From NORP259 sp041398705 (GTDB lineage: Bacteria; Planctomycetota; UBA1135; GCA-002686595): a stretch of DNA of 64,000 nucleotides. This document shows positions 1-9,056 of the stretch, piece by piece. Position numbers and translations under genes: made by a program. Each line of letters starts with the position of its first letter. Position 1 is the first letter of the stretch. The notes beneath the pieces were generated by a model. That model saw only the letters and a list, made by a program, of their open reading frames with translations, searched no databases and had not been told where the DNA came from. Location: the NCBI GenBank assembly GCA_041398705.1, contig JAWKUI010000015.1, positions 1-64,000 on the forward strand. Reading direction: 5' to 3'.

Positions 1-345
1 TCGACAGTGCATTCGCCATCGATCTCGTGCGGATGCGCGCATCGCTTGGCCCCCTCTTTGCGCGCCGCCCCCACGTAAGGCGACATGGTTCCCCCTCGCG
101 GATTTCCACCGGAATCCATCGGCGCATCGTGAGGGCTAGCGAACCAGAACCTGAGCGAACGGCGTTTCGATACAAGTCCTCCTGCGCCCCACTTCTTTCG
201 CTCGTTTTCGGCCAGGAGATCGGAAATGGGCCCAACCCATCAGGCGCATTACCCGCCCGTAACCCGCATTCTGGCGGCCCTTGCCTAGGATCGGGAAACC
301 TGCCTCGCCACACCCCGTGTCCTGCGCAGGTACCTGCTGCATGCC
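1..345. other. 5' edge of window, no gene recognised
   Basis: No reading frame here looks like a real protein on either strand. Forward frames are arginine/proline-rich translations typical of G+C-rich shadow frames, and the one that runs through this stretch continues in the wrong frame over the SGNH hydrolase gene. A terminal fragment of an upstream gene cannot be excluded. I see no RNA gene or clear repeat. Confidence 0.5.
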
Positions 346-1686
346 ATGGATTCCGCGCTCCTCCGCCTCGCGGCCGCCATCCCGGCCCTCACGTACCTGC
401 TCACCTTCACCGGACTGGCGCGCGCAGGAGGCGGACTCCAGGCGCGCGCGGTGATGACCGCCGCCGTGGCCATCGCTTGGCTCGCCTGCCTCGCCCTGCC
501 GCGTTCCGGCCGGAACATCTCCCGCTGGATGCACGCCCCGGTCACCGCTCTCGGTCCCCTCCGGTGCTGCGCGCTGGCGGCCCTGGCTTTGCTCTTCGCG
601 TCCGGTGCGAGCACCCGCTGCTTCACCAGCCTGTCCGTATCGGCACTGCTGCTGGCCACCGTTGCGTGGCGCGAGTTGCGCTCGTCGAATCCCTCGCGGG
701 CCAGGCAGATCGGGTGGCTGGTACCGATCTGGGGGCTTTGCGGCGTGGCCTTGAATGGCTACATCGCTCGGTTCGTGTTGCCCCATCGATCGCACGACAA
801 GATCTTCACCCAGTACGATCCGCTGCTCGGCTGGCGCTTGCGGGCCGACTTCGCCCTGCAGCGCAACGAAGACGACTACCGCAGTTTCGAGTCGACCGGG
901 CACCTGGGCTTTCGAACCCCCGATCGACCTACCCAGGCGGCGGCCGGGATCCAGCGCGTTCTGCTGCTCGGCGACTCCCACAGCGAGGGGTACACGGTCG
1001 ACGACGACCAGACCCTGGCGGCCTTGCTCGACGACGATCTCGGCCCCGAGGTCGAAGTCCTCTCGCTAGGTGTCGGCGGATACTCCACGGACCAGGAATT
1101 CCTGAGTTACCTAGAGGTCGGCCGCACGTTCCATCCCGACGTCGTGTTGCTGCAGTTCTGCGAGAACGACATTCAAGGCAACGCGTCCTCGCGCTATTGG
1201 CGGGGCAGCAAACCCTGGTTCGTGCGCAGCGGGGAAACCCTGACCCTGCGCGGCGTGCCGGTGCCCGACACCAAAACCGCCGGGCTCTTTCCCGATTGGC
1301 TGATCCAGCACTGCTCCCTGTTCACCTTCATCGAAGGCCAACTGCGCCAGATCGGATTGAAGCGCCGGCAAGGTGCGGAGATGGACGAAGACGAAGCGTG
1401 GAAGGTCACGCACCTGTTGATCCGCGACCTCAAGGCGGCCGTGGTGGCCGACGGTGCCCAGCTGCTCGCTTTCCACGTGAACATCGAAGCCCAGGAAGTG
1501 GATCGCCGGCTGCAAGATCTGCTGCACGCCGAACACGTGGAGTACCTGGACATCGCACCGGCGTATCGGGTGGATGACCAGAATCTTTGGGTTTCCGGGC
1601 ATTGGAATGTGCTGGGGCAACGGCGCGTCGCGGACGTGCTCGAGCCGGCGTTGCGCCCCTATCTGCATACCCCGGAGCGCGAGTGA
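346..1686 (+). CDS. Membrane-anchored SGNH/GDSL-type hydrolase
   Basis: 446 residues. The first ~145 residues hold about four hydrophobic segments, and the rest is a soluble SGNH hydrolase domain. Visible blocks are LLGDSHSEG with the presumed nucleophile Ser near 211, a glycine-containing VGGYSTDQ block, QFCENDI with the block III Asn near 275, and VSGHWNVLG near 419, which supplies the catalytic His of block V. The family contains esterases, lipases and carbohydrate O-deacetylases. The membrane-bound layout resembles enzymes acting on extracytoplasmic polysaccharide, but the substrate is not readable from sequence. It converges on thrS. The start is the second of two nearby ATGs and gives the cleanest hydrophobic N-terminus. 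Confidence 0.8.
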   Translation: MDSALLRLAAAIPALTYLLTFTGLARAGGGLQARAVMTAAVAIAWLACLALPRSGRNISRWMHAPVTALGPLRCCALAALALLFASGASTRCFTSLSVSALLLATVAWRELRSSNPSRARQIGWLVPIWGLCGVALNGYIARFVLPHRSHDKIFTQYDPLLGWRLRADFALQRNEDDYRSFESTGHLGFRTPDRPTQAAAGIQRVLLLGDSHSEGYTVDDDQTLAALLDDDLGPEVEVLSLGVGGYSTDQEFLSYLEVGRTFHPDVVLLQFCENDIQGNASSRYWRGSKPWFVRSGETLTLRGVPVPDTKTAGLFPDWLIQHCSLFTFIEGQLRQIGLKRRQGAEMDEDEAWKVTHLLIRDLKAAVVADGAQLLAFHVNIEAQEVDRRLQDLLHAEHVEYLDIAPAYRVDDQNLWVSGHWNVLGQRRVADVLEPALRPYLHTPERE

Positions 1687-1787
1687 CCCGCTGCGCGCCC
1701 ACCTGGCAAGCCGGGCGCGCATGGCCCGAAATGCACCGGGCCGACCCCCCCGGCGCTCTCGGCTGCGGCGGCGTGACGGGCGGGAGG

Positions 1788-3581
1788 TTACTCCGCGATG
1801 CGCTCGTCGCGCAGGATGCGGGCCTTCTCGAGGAAGTGCTGGAAGGTCATGACCTCTTGCTCGCCGGCGCCGCGCGGGCGCACGGCGACGGTGCCTTCGA
1901 TGGCTTCGCGCTCGCCGACGATCAGCATGAACGGGATCTGCGCCTTCTGGGCGGTTTTGATCTTCTTGTTCATGTGACCCGGCTCGAGCATGGCTTCGAC
2001 GCGGAAGCGTTCGGAGCGCAGGCGATCGACCAGCGAGCGCGCGTACTCGGAGTGCTCCTCGCGGATCGGGATGACCGCCACCTGGTGCGGGGCGCACCAG
2101 AAGGGGAAGCGGCCGCCGTAGTGCTCGGTGAGCACGCCGACGAATCGCTCGAGGCTACCGAGGATGGCGCGGTGCACCATGATCGGCCGCTCCGGACGCC
2201 CTTCGGCGTTGGTGAAGGTCATGTCGAAGCGCTCGGGCAGGTTGAAGTCGCACTGGATGGTGCTGTTCTGCCATTCGCGGCCCAGGGCGTCCTTGATCTT
2301 GTAGTCGATCTTGGGGCCATAGAACGCGCCGCCGCCCTCATCGAGCTCGAGCGGCAGGCCAATCGACGCCGCAGCGTCCTTCAGGGCCTGGGTCGCCCGC
2401 TCCCAGATCGCCGCATCGCCGATGGTCTTTTCCGCCGGACGGGTGGCGAGGTAGGCGGTGTACTCGAACCCGAAGGTCTTCATGAAGAAGTCCACCAAGC
2501 GGCAGACCCCAGCGATCTCGTCGGCCAGTTGGTCGGCGGTGCAGAAGATGTGCGCATCGTCCTGGGTGAAGCCGCGCACACGCAGCATGCCGTGCACCAC
2601 GCCCGAGCGCTCGTAGCGATAGACGGTGCCGAGTTCGGCCCACCGCAGCGGCAATTCGCGATACGAACGCCCGCGGTTCTTGTAGATCAGCACGTGGCCC
2701 GGACAGTTCATCGGTTTGACCCGGTACGGCATCTCATCGAGATCCATCGGCGCATACATCATGTCCGAGTAGTTCTCGAGGTGGCCGGAAACGGCGAACA
2801 GCGACTCCCGCGAGACGTGCGGGGTGTAGACCGGCTCGTAACCCGCCTTCTCGTGCTGCTCCCACCACAGGTCTTCCAAGCAGCGGCGCACGATGCCCAG
2901 GTTGGGGTGCCAGAACACGAAACCCGCGCCCGCATCCGGGTGGGTGCTGAACAGATCGAGTTCGGTGCCCAGGCGCCGGTGGTCGCGGCGCTTGACCTCT
3001 TCGAGCCATTCCAGGTGCGCATCCAGGTCCTCTTGGCTCCAGAACGCGGTGCCGTAGATGCGCTGCATCATCGGGTTCTTCTCATCGCCGCGCCAATAGG
3101 CTCCCGCCAGGCTCAGCAGCTTGAAGAAGAACTTGTGGTTCTCGAAGGAATCCAGGTGCGGACCTTCGCACAGATCGCCCCACTCGTGGCCCTCGGGCCC
3201 GTGGTAATAGAAGGTGATCTCCTCCCCCTCGGGGATCAGATCGACCGCTTCGACCTTGTAGTGCTGCCCCTGCGCGGCCAGGCGTTTTTTGGCCTCCTCG
3301 CGGGTCACGGTCTCCAACCGGATCTGCGGCGAACGATTCGCGATGCGCCGCATCTCCTTCTCGATCTTCGACAGGTCCTTCTCGGTCAACGGCTCCGGCA
3401 GATCGAAGTCGTAATAGAAGCCGTGCTCGATGCTCGGGCCAAAGCCGAATTGCACCCCTGGATACAGGTTCTGCACAGCGGAGGCCATCAGGTGCGCCAC
3501 CGAGTGACGCAGGGTGGACAAGGGGAAAGGCCCCTCCGCTTGCCGGGCGCCGTGCGCCTCGGCCACATGTTGATCCGCCAT
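1788..3581 (-). CDS. thrS: Threonyl-tRNA synthetase lacking the TGS domain
   Basis: 597 residues. Charges tRNA-Thr with threonine in the cytoplasm. The protein begins directly at the editing domain, with the HxxxH zinc/editing motif HSVAH near residue 26. The class II catalytic core follows: the MNCPGH zinc-site cysteine, motif 2 with YRYERSGV and FTQDDAHIF, and motif 3 PIMVHRAILGSLERF. A C-terminal anticodon-binding domain ends the protein. Typical bacterial enzymes are ~640 residues with an N-terminal TGS domain, which is absent here. The start was chosen at MADQHV because an AGGAG Shine-Dalgarno lies at 3589-3593, seven bases upstream. A longer start at 3602 has no such support. Confidence 0.96.
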   Translation of the reverse strand: MADQHVAEAHGARQAEGPFPLSTLRHSVAHLMASAVQNLYPGVQFGFGPSIEHGFYYDFDLPEPLTEKDLSKIEKEMRRIANRSPQIRLETVTREEAKKRLAAQGQHYKVEAVDLIPEGEEITFYYHGPEGHEWGDLCEGPHLDSFENHKFFFKLLSLAGAYWRGDEKNPMMQRIYGTAFWSQEDLDAHLEWLEEVKRRDHRRLGTELDLFSTHPDAGAGFVFWHPNLGIVRRCLEDLWWEQHEKAGYEPVYTPHVSRESLFAVSGHLENYSDMMYAPMDLDEMPYRVKPMNCPGHVLIYKNRGRSYRELPLRWAELGTVYRYERSGVVHGMLRVRGFTQDDAHIFCTADQLADEIAGVCRLVDFFMKTFGFEYTAYLATRPAEKTIGDAAIWERATQALKDAAASIGLPLELDEGGGAFYGPKIDYKIKDALGREWQNSTIQCDFNLPERFDMTFTNAEGRPERPIMVHRAILGSLERFVGVLTEHYGGRFPFWCAPHQVAVIPIREEHSEYARSLVDRLRSERFRVEAMLEPGHMNKKIKTAQKAQIPFMLIVGEREAIEGTVAVRPRGAGEQEVMTFQHFLEKARILRDERIAE

Positions 3582-3737
3582 CGCGGGTCTCCTCGGGAGC
3601 ACTGGACCCGCGCCTCCCCACCTGGGACACGCCGGCGCGCAGGGCTCCCGATGGCCCCGCGCGCAGGAATTCTGGGCTATCCCCCGCCCCCCGGCAACCC
3701 GGCCCCCGTGAAGATCCCGTTTTTGCCCTCGGCGGGC

Positions 3738-4244
3738 CTACTTCTCCCAGTAGACCTCGCCCGTGTCCCGCCGCATCAGGCGCAGCACCGGCGCTTCGGG
3801 ATCGATGCCGCCGACCGCGAGCATGGGTTTGCCATTGCAGGAGTCGGCCGCCAGGAAGGGCATCGCGGGCTTGCCGTACACGCCGAAGCGCAGCAGCGCT
3901 TCGCTGAAGGCCGTGGGGTCGCTGAGCTGGAACTCGCTGCCGCCGGAGAAGGTGCAGCCCAACCACGCACAGCGCTCGGGCTTGTCCTTGCCGATGTCCC
4001 GGAACAGCTCGAGGGTGCCGCCGTGCGGGTTCGACCCCAGGCGCGCCACCACGGTGCCGCCGGCGTCCACCACTTCGAAGGACCTTGCCTGCACGACCTT
4101 GGGGGGTGCCACCTCGGCCCCTGCCCCCTGGGCCCATGCGAAACGCCCCGCAAAGCTACCCACCAAGAATGCACCGGACACGAACATGCCCACCGCCCCA
4201 TTCGCCCAACCGCCGCGCAATGCGGCCTTTCCGTGATTCGCCAT
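3738..4244 (-). CDS. Unknown anchored protein, tandem paralogue A
   Basis: 168 residues, function not recognised. The N-terminus carries a conserved RGGWANGAVGMFVSGAF block followed by a hydrophobic stretch, so it is probably a membrane anchor or signal peptide. A core FEVVDAGGTVVARLGSN - GGTLELFRD - AWLGC follows, then DPTAF, GKPAMPFL and the terminal RDTGEVYWEK. It is the first of three neighbouring homologues on the same strand (3738-5462), each preceded by its own purine-rich ribosome site (GAGGAAAGAG here). The repeated FEVVD-G-V-A-L / GG-L-L-RD pattern suggests small beta-strand repeats. No catalytic residues are evident. Confidence 0.7.
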   Translation of the reverse strand: MANHGKAALRGGWANGAVGMFVSGAFLVGSFAGRFAWAQGAGAEVAPPKVVQARSFEVVDAGGTVVARLGSNPHGGTLELFRDIGKDKPERCAWLGCTFSGGSEFQLSDPTAFSEALLRFGVYGKPAMPFLAADSCNGKPMLAVGGIDPEAPVLRLMRRDTGEVYWEK

Positions 4245-4370
4245 GGCCTCTTTCCTCGGAGGGCTGCTCGCCCCAACCTTGCCGTGCAGGGTAGTGGAAT
4301 TCGGTGCTGGCGTGCTGCTTGGCCCTGGAGGACCCGGGTGAAATGACGGAGGTCCGGTGCCCAGCCTGGA

Positions 4371-4874
4371 TCACTTCTCCCAGTAGAGCTCCCCATCCGC
4401 CAACCGGCGGAGGGAGAGCATGGGACCATCGACCCTCCGGGGGCCCAAGGAAAACAGGCTCGTTTGTCCGTCCGATTTGCCGCAGAGGTGCGGCGCGGCA
4501 GGCTTGCCGAAGACATCCATGAAGATGCCCGCGTCGGTGAACTTCGTGGGGTCCCGCATCATGAACTCCACGCCGCTCTGGGGGCAACCCAGGTACGCGA
4601 ACAGGTACGGATCCTCCTCGTGCAGGTCGCGGTAGAGGGCGAGGTTGCCGCCGTTGGCATTGGAGGTGAGCCGAGCCAGGACATGGCCCTTAGCGTCGAC
4701 CACCTCGAAGGCCTGTGCCTGCACGGTTTTGGGTGGATCCTCGATGGCTTTCGTTGGCTGAGCAGCCCGCAGGTGCCCTACCAGGCTCCCGAGCAGAAAG
4801 GCGCCCGAAGTCATGAGGCCGACGGCGCCGCTCGCCCAGCCACCGCTCCAATCGTTGCTGTGTGTCCGCTTCAT
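4371..4874 (-). CDS. Unknown anchored protein, tandem paralogue B
   Basis: 167 residues, homologous along its whole length to the genes on either side. It shows WSGGWASGAVGLMTSGAFL at the N-terminus, FEVVDAKGHVLARL, GGNLALYRDLHEEDP, FAYLGCP, RDPTKFTDAGIFMDVFGKP, and GELYWEK at the end. The ATG at 4872-4874 was chosen because AAAGGAA sits just upstream and because it aligns with the starts of the paralogues; an in-frame start 37 codons earlier would add a basic tail absent from the others. It is more similar to paralogue C than to A, judging by the DPTKxTDAGI and LYRDLHED blocks. Confidence 0.72.
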   Translation of the reverse strand: MKRTHSNDWSGGWASGAVGLMTSGAFLLGSLVGHLRAAQPTKAIEDPPKTVQAQAFEVVDAKGHVLARLTSNANGGNLALYRDLHEEDPYLFAYLGCPQSGVEFMMRDPTKFTDAGIFMDVFGKPAAPHLCGKSDGQTSLFSLGPRRVDGPMLSLRRLADGELYWEK

Positions 4875-4962
4875 CTTGTTCCTTTTGCGGGATATCTGCC
4901 CAAGCAAGCGCAGGCCCCGGATGCGTCGATCGCGCTTCGATCCGTGTGTTACGGGCACCAAC

Positions 4963-5462
4963 TCACTTCTCCCAGTAGACTTCACCCGTATCGGGGCGAA
5001 TCAGCTTCAGCACCGGTCCCTCGAAGGAGTGGCGCCCCAGGGAAAACATTCCCTTGTTGGGGCCACCCCCATGGATCAACGGAGCGGCGGGCCTCCCGGA
5101 CACGTACATCCAGATGCCTGCGTCTGTGAGTTTGGTTGGGTCCGGATCATGAAGTCCACGCCGCCAAGGGGGCACCCCAGATAGGCAAAGATGTGGGGGT
5201 TGTCTTCGTGCAGATCGCGATAGAGGGCGAGGTTGCCGCCGTTTTCATTGAAGGCGAACTTGGAGACCACGGTGCGGTTCCCATCCACCACCTCGAAGGC
5301 CTGCGCCTGCACGACTTTGGATGACGCGTGTGGGGTCATGGCCTCCTGATTCGTGCGCGGACCGCCTGCCGCCCCAGCGAGCATGAGTGCGCCCGAAACC
5401 AATACACCCAGCGGCCCATTCGCCCAACCGCCGCGCAAGGCGGCCTGATTGTTCTTCAGCAT
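4963..5462 (-). pseudogene. Tandem paralogue C, split by a single-base deletion
   Basis: The first part (5462 down to about 5145) encodes the family N-terminus LRGGWANGPLGVLVSGA, FEVVDGNRTVV, GGNLALYRDLHEDNP and FAYLGCPLGGVDFMIR. The frame then changes, and the remainder (DPTKLTDAGIWMYVSGRP...DTGEVYWEK) continues in another frame to the stop at 4963-4965. In paralogue B the junction reads CGG-GAC-CCC. Here one G of the coding strand is missing (a C of the + strand at about 5142-5143). Restoring it gives a full-length protein colinear with A and B. A recent pseudogene and a homopolymer sequencing error are equally compatible with the sequence. Confidence 0.75.
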
Positions 5463-5580
5463 GCTTGCGCTCCCGTCGAAGGCCCAGGTTCCGGGGCCTG
5501 TTCAATCAAGGTAGCGAAGACGTCGGAAGTTTCTGGACCGGGAGAGCGAATCACCCGGGTGATAGCGGCCTTGCCTTGCG

Positions 5581-6582
5581 CTACCGGCTCGCGGGCTCTT
5601 CGGCGAACCAGCGTTTGACCTCGAATTCGAGGGCGACGCCGCTCTTTTGTGCCACGCGGTCGCGCACTTCGTCCATCAGGGCGAAGACGTGGGCGGCGGT
5701 GGCGTGGCCGGTGTTGACGATGAAGTTGCCGTGTTTGGGGCTCACCTGGGCGCCGCCGATGGTGTGGCCTTTGAGGCCGAGTTCATCGATGAGGCGGCCG
5801 GCGGAACGGCCGGCGGAGAGTTCGGGGTCGGGGTTCTTGAAGACGCAGCCGGCGGAGTATTCGGTGACGGGCTGCACCTGCTGTTTGTGCAGCAAGTACT
5901 CCTTGATGCGCGTCTCGACGAGCATCTTGGGCGCGGGCTCCAGCTTCCAGACGGCGCCCACGACGAGGCGGCCACCCAGGTTGCCGTTGCGGTAAAGCGG
6001 CTGCGCCTGGGCGCGTTCGACGTCCTCGAATTCGCCTTCGCGGTTCAGCACGCGCACCCACTCGATCGTGTCCCAGATGTCGCCCCACGAGCCGCCGGCG
6101 TTCATCGCCACGCCGCCGCCCACGTGGCCGGGAATGCCCATCAGGCCCTCGAGACCGGTGAGGCCGAGGCCCTTGGTCACCCGCACCAGGCTGAGCATCG
6201 TGGCACCGGCCCAGGCGATCAAACGCGGATCGTGCTCGACCGGCATCGGGGCCATGCGGCTGTCGCCTTCGCCCGCTTCCCAGCCTTCGGCGCTGTCCGT
6301 GCCCGGCTGGGGCCGGAAGGTGCGCCGCATGCGCGCGGTGCAAATCACCACCCCGGGCCACTCGCCGTCGGCGACCACGATGTTCGCCCCGCCGCCGAGG
6401 AAACGCACGGGCAGACCCGAAGCCAGCGCGGCCTGCCAGGCTTCACGCAGCTGATCGGGACTGTCGGGTTCGAGCAACCACCGCACCGAACCGCCCACGC
6501 GCATGGTGGTGCGGTCGGCGAGGTTCACATGCTCAAGTGCAACGCAGGGCCAACTGGCTCCGCAATTCGTCCTGGATGCCAT
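5581..6582 (-). CDS. murB: UDP-N-acetylenolpyruvoylglucosamine reductase
   Basis: 333 residues. FAD enzyme that reduces UDP-GlcNAc-enolpyruvate to UDP-MurNAc, the second committed step of peptidoglycan precursor synthesis. The FAD-binding region shows TTMRVGG, FLGGGANIVVADG, GIPGHVGGGVAMNAGGSWGD. The substrate domain has YSAGCVFKNP with the catalytic Ser and a C-terminal glutamate in ALEFEVKRW, which suits a type II MurB. The start at 6582 was chosen because AGGAGA lies six bases upstream. It overlaps the 3' end of murC by 50 nt, so the two are probably translated together. Confidence 0.93.
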   Translation of the reverse strand: MASRTNCGASWPCVALEHVNLADRTTMRVGGSVRWLLEPDSPDQLREAWQAALASGLPVRFLGGGANIVVADGEWPGVVICTARMRRTFRPQPGTDSAEGWEAGEGDSRMAPMPVEHDPRLIAWAGATMLSLVRVTKGLGLTGLEGLMGIPGHVGGGVAMNAGGSWGDIWDTIEWVRVLNREGEFEDVERAQAQPLYRNGNLGGRLVVGAVWKLEPAPKMLVETRIKEYLLHKQQVQPVTEYSAGCVFKNPDPELSAGRSAGRLIDELGLKGHTIGGAQVSPKHGNFIVNTGHATAAHVFALMDEVRDRVAQKSGVALEFEVKRWFAEEPASR

Positions 6583-7990
6583 CGATGTCTCCTGCGCCCA
6601 GGATGAGGGCGGCGCTGACGCCCTGCAAGCCCGCCGCGAGGGTCGACGCGGACTGCGCGGGGCTGCCCCCCTGAACCGCCGGTACACCGAGTTGTACCAA
6701 GCGGTCCACCAGCTCGGCCGAGCCGGCCGACTGGCTGTCGATGTGGTTGCGGGCGCCGTAGACGTCGGCCACCACCACCCGCGCGGCCCCCTGCAGGGCC
6801 ACGGCGAATTGTTCGAGGAAACGCGCCGTGCGGCTGTGCTGGTGCGGTTGGAAGAGCACGTGCAGCGGCTTGCCCGGGATCGCCCGGCGGGCCGCATCCA
6901 TGGTCACCCGCACTTCGGTCGGATGGTGCGCGTAGTCGTGCACGAGCTCGATACCGCCGACCGTGCCCCAGGACTCAAAACGCCGGGACACCCCGCGGAA
7001 GCGGCCGATCGATTCGGCGACCTTGTCGGCGGCCAACCGCAGATCTTCCCCGCGGCGCTGGGCCCGGCCCATGGCCAGGGCGATCGCCAAGGCGGCATTG
7101 GTGGCGTTGAAGGCGCCGGGTACCCGCAGGCGCACCTCCGGCAGGCTCCAACCGGGGCCGCTCAGGCGGAAGACGTGGCGGTCGGCGCGGTGGCTGGTGA
7201 CCTTGAGTTGCACTTCGCGGCCCAGACGCCACACATCGCAGCGCGCGGCCTCTTCGATCATCGCCGGCACCTGGTCGCCGACCACGAGCAACCCCTGGGG
7301 CGAAACCTGGCTAGCGAAGCGGGCAAACGCCTCTTCGATCGCCTGCAGGTCCCCGTAGTAGTCCAGGTGGTCCGCCTCGACGTTGGTGATCACCGCCCCG
7401 CGCGGTTCGAGGCGCAGGAAGGTGCGGTCGTATTCGCAGGCCTCCACCGCCAACAGGCCGCCCTCGCCGGGCGCCACCGCGTTGGTGCGCAGATCGGCGT
7501 GCAGCCCCCCCACCAGGGCGCCAGCGTCGCGCATGCTGTCGATCCCGATCAGGGCGTGGTGCAGCATCCAGGTGGTGGTGGTCTTGCCGTGGGTGCCCGC
7601 GACCGCCATCACCTTGTAGTGGCGCGACAGCCAGGCCAGCATGTCCGCGTACTTCCAGACGGCGATGCCCAGGGCGTGGGCCGCCTGGACCTGGGGGTCG
7701 CTGTCGGGGATCGCCGCGCTGCGAATCACCAGCTCGGTGCCCGCGGGCAGGTTCGATGCCTGGGAGGGCCCATAGACGGTGCGGACCCCCAGACTCTCGA
7801 TCGACTGGGAGAAGGCGCTGCGCTCCCGGTCATGGCCGGTGAGGCTGTGGCCCGCCCCCACAAGCAACCGGGCGGCCCCCGAAATGCCCGCGCCGCCAGC
7901 ACCGAGCAGGTGCACACGACGTTTGCTCTTCAGGAAATCGGTGCCGGAGGTCGGCATGGATACGGCAGGGTTGGAATCGATCAGGGTCAT
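6533..7990 (-). CDS. murC: UDP-N-acetylmuramate--L-alanine ligase
   Basis: 485 residues. Adds L-alanine to UDP-MurNAc with ATP hydrolysis. The N-terminal Rossmann domain has LLGAGGAGISGAARLL near residue 28, the ATP-binding loop is AGTHGKTTTTWML, the central domain shows EACEYDRTFL and NVEADHLDYYGD, and the C-terminal ligase domain has HDYAHHPTEV. Several in-frame ATGs precede the conserved region and none has a strong ribosome site; the one at 7990 is taken as the most economical. It overlaps murB and presumably forms a two-gene cell-wall operon, evidence that this organism makes peptidoglycan. Confidence 0.92.
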   Translation of the reverse strand: MTLIDSNPAVSMPTSGTDFLKSKRRVHLLGAGGAGISGAARLLVGAGHSLTGHDRERSAFSQSIESLGVRTVYGPSQASNLPAGTELVIRSAAIPDSDPQVQAAHALGIAVWKYADMLAWLSRHYKVMAVAGTHGKTTTTWMLHHALIGIDSMRDAGALVGGLHADLRTNAVAPGEGGLLAVEACEYDRTFLRLEPRGAVITNVEADHLDYYGDLQAIEEAFARFASQVSPQGLLVVGDQVPAMIEEAARCDVWRLGREVQLKVTSHRADRHVFRLSGPGWSLPEVRLRVPGAFNATNAALAIALAMGRAQRRGEDLRLAADKVAESIGRFRGVSRRFESWGTVGGIELVHDYAHHPTEVRVTMDAARRAIPGKPLHVLFQPHQHSRTARFLEQFAVALQGAARVVVADVYGARNHIDSQSAGSAELVDRLVQLGVPAVQGGSPAQSASTLAAGLQGVSAALILGAGDIDGIQDELRSQLALRCT

Positions 7991-8341
7991 GGCGACGGCA
8001 GGGACGGCAGCCGGTTGCATTCTGGCGATCGCAGCGGGCGGTTGGAACGCGACACACCTGTGCATCCATCGCCATTCCCGCTGGCAAGATTGCCCCGCAA
8101 GCGCCGGAAACCGCCCGCCGTGCACGGTTTTGCACGGAGGTCGCATCGGCGGGAGCGGACGCACGGCTTGCGCCTCCCTCGAACTGCAGAAGACGGTCCA
8201 TCGGACCGCAAAGGTTCCACCGGATTTCCGCGCCACGGTCCATTGGAACCGGAATCTGCGGCGCGGATCTTCGGTCGCGTCTCTAGGCGCTTCGGGGCCC
8301 GGGGCAACCCGCTGAAACGCCGATTTGTGGTCCGGGGCACG
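7991..8341. other. Intergenic, no gene recognised
   Basis: About 350 nt between the murC start and the terminator of the tRNA gene. Open frames on both strands are arginine/proline-rich and lack any recognisable motif. The stretch probably holds the murC promoter, but I see no convincing -10/-35 pair. Confidence 0.45.
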
Positions 8342-8375
8342 AAAAAACCCCTTCGCGGGGCATCGCGCAGGGGTT
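8342..8375 (-). terminator. Intrinsic terminator of the tRNA-Met gene
   Basis: On the minus strand, AACCCC pairs with GGGGTT at the base and CGCG with CGCG further in, followed directly by six T residues (8342-8347 read in reverse). It lies 24 nt past the tRNA 3' end, the right position to end its transcript. Confidence 0.8.
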
Positions 8376-8398
8376 CTTGCCAGGTCTGGGACCCGAGG

Positions 8399-8475
8399 TG
8401 GTAGCGAGGGCGGGACTCGAACCCGCGACTTCAGGCTTATGAAGCCTGCGCTCTAACCGACTGAGCTACCTCGCC
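8399..8475 (-). tRNA. tRNA-Met (CAT)
   Basis: A complete cloverleaf on the minus strand. The acceptor GGCGAGG (8475-8469) pairs with CCTCGCT, with one G-T pair. The D arm is AGCTCAGTCGGTTAGAGC. The anticodon stem CAGGC/GCCTG encloses loop TTCATAA, giving anticodon CAT, and the T arm is CGCGGGTTCGAGTCCCGC. The discriminator is A at 8402 and CCA is encoded at 8401-8399. The first base pair being G-T rather than mismatched argues for the elongator type. A lysidine-modified tRNA-Ile(CAT) cannot be excluded from anticodon alone. Confidence 0.93.
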
Positions 8476-8539
8476 TCGGGGCGAGAAATGTAGCGGCGGC
8501 CCAAGGGAGGGTCAAGCGCGGCGCCGCGGAAGGCGCGAT

Positions 8540-8923
8540 TCAGACGAGTTCGATGCCGCCCGGGGCAAACGCCAGCAGCACGCAGGCGGGATTGCCCGGG
8601 CCCTCGGGCAGGTCCGCCCGGCCCAGGGCGCAGGGATCGTGCTCGCTGCCGGGGCCGTACGCGACGAAGTCCCCCGTGCGATACTCGCCGAGCCCATCCC
8701 GGTAGCCGCCCTGCAGCACGAGCACCTGCTCCCCCTCGAGGTGCCGATGGGCGGGATACCCCAGGCCCGGCTCCATGCGGATCAACGCCGTCGAGCCCTG
8801 GGCCGCCCCCGGTCCCCGGCCGTGGCCCGGGGCCAGCAGGCACCAGGTGACCCCCGGCCGGTCGGTGGCCCGCCAGGCCACCCCCGCCAAGTCGATCTGG
8901 ATGCCGAGTCCGGTGTGCATCAT
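8540..8923 (-). CDS. Cupin-domain protein
   Basis: 127 residues forming a single small beta-barrel domain. Cupin motif 1 is seen as YPAHRHLEGEQVLVLQGGYRDG, with the metal-binding His-x-His and Glu, followed by the inter-motif segment YRTGDFVAYGPGSEHDP, which supplies the His of motif 2. The pattern resembles ChrR-type and dioxygenase-like cupins that bind zinc or iron. No zinc-binding anti-sigma N-terminus is present and no sigma gene is adjacent, so a free-standing enzyme or sensor is more likely. A TACCCT hexamer lies six bases before the ATG and there is no ribosome site. Confidence 0.78.
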   Translation of the reverse strand: MMHTGLGIQIDLAGVAWRATDRPGVTWCLLAPGHGRGPGAAQGSTALIRMEPGLGYPAHRHLEGEQVLVLQGGYRDGLGEYRTGDFVAYGPGSEHDPCALGRADLPEGPGNPACVLLAFAPGGIELV

Positions 8924-9056
8924 GGCCCCAGGGTAGCAGTCCCAGGGCCGCCGCCCAGAGACCCCGCTCCCGAATCGGACCAAATGCGACTTTCTTTGCC
9001 GCGGAAGCCGGGAAGCCCCTCAAGGCACCCGGGAACCCCTCCGATACCCGAGTGCG

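Noticed and set aside
1587..4346. A 919-codon plus-strand open frame across thrS
   Set aside because: It is antisense to a fully conserved ThrRS gene and exists only because codons in this G+C-rich genome leave opposite frames open. The translation has no domain.
8399..8475. tRNA used as a phage or island attachment site
   Set aside because: No integrase gene or repeated tRNA 3' end is seen nearby.
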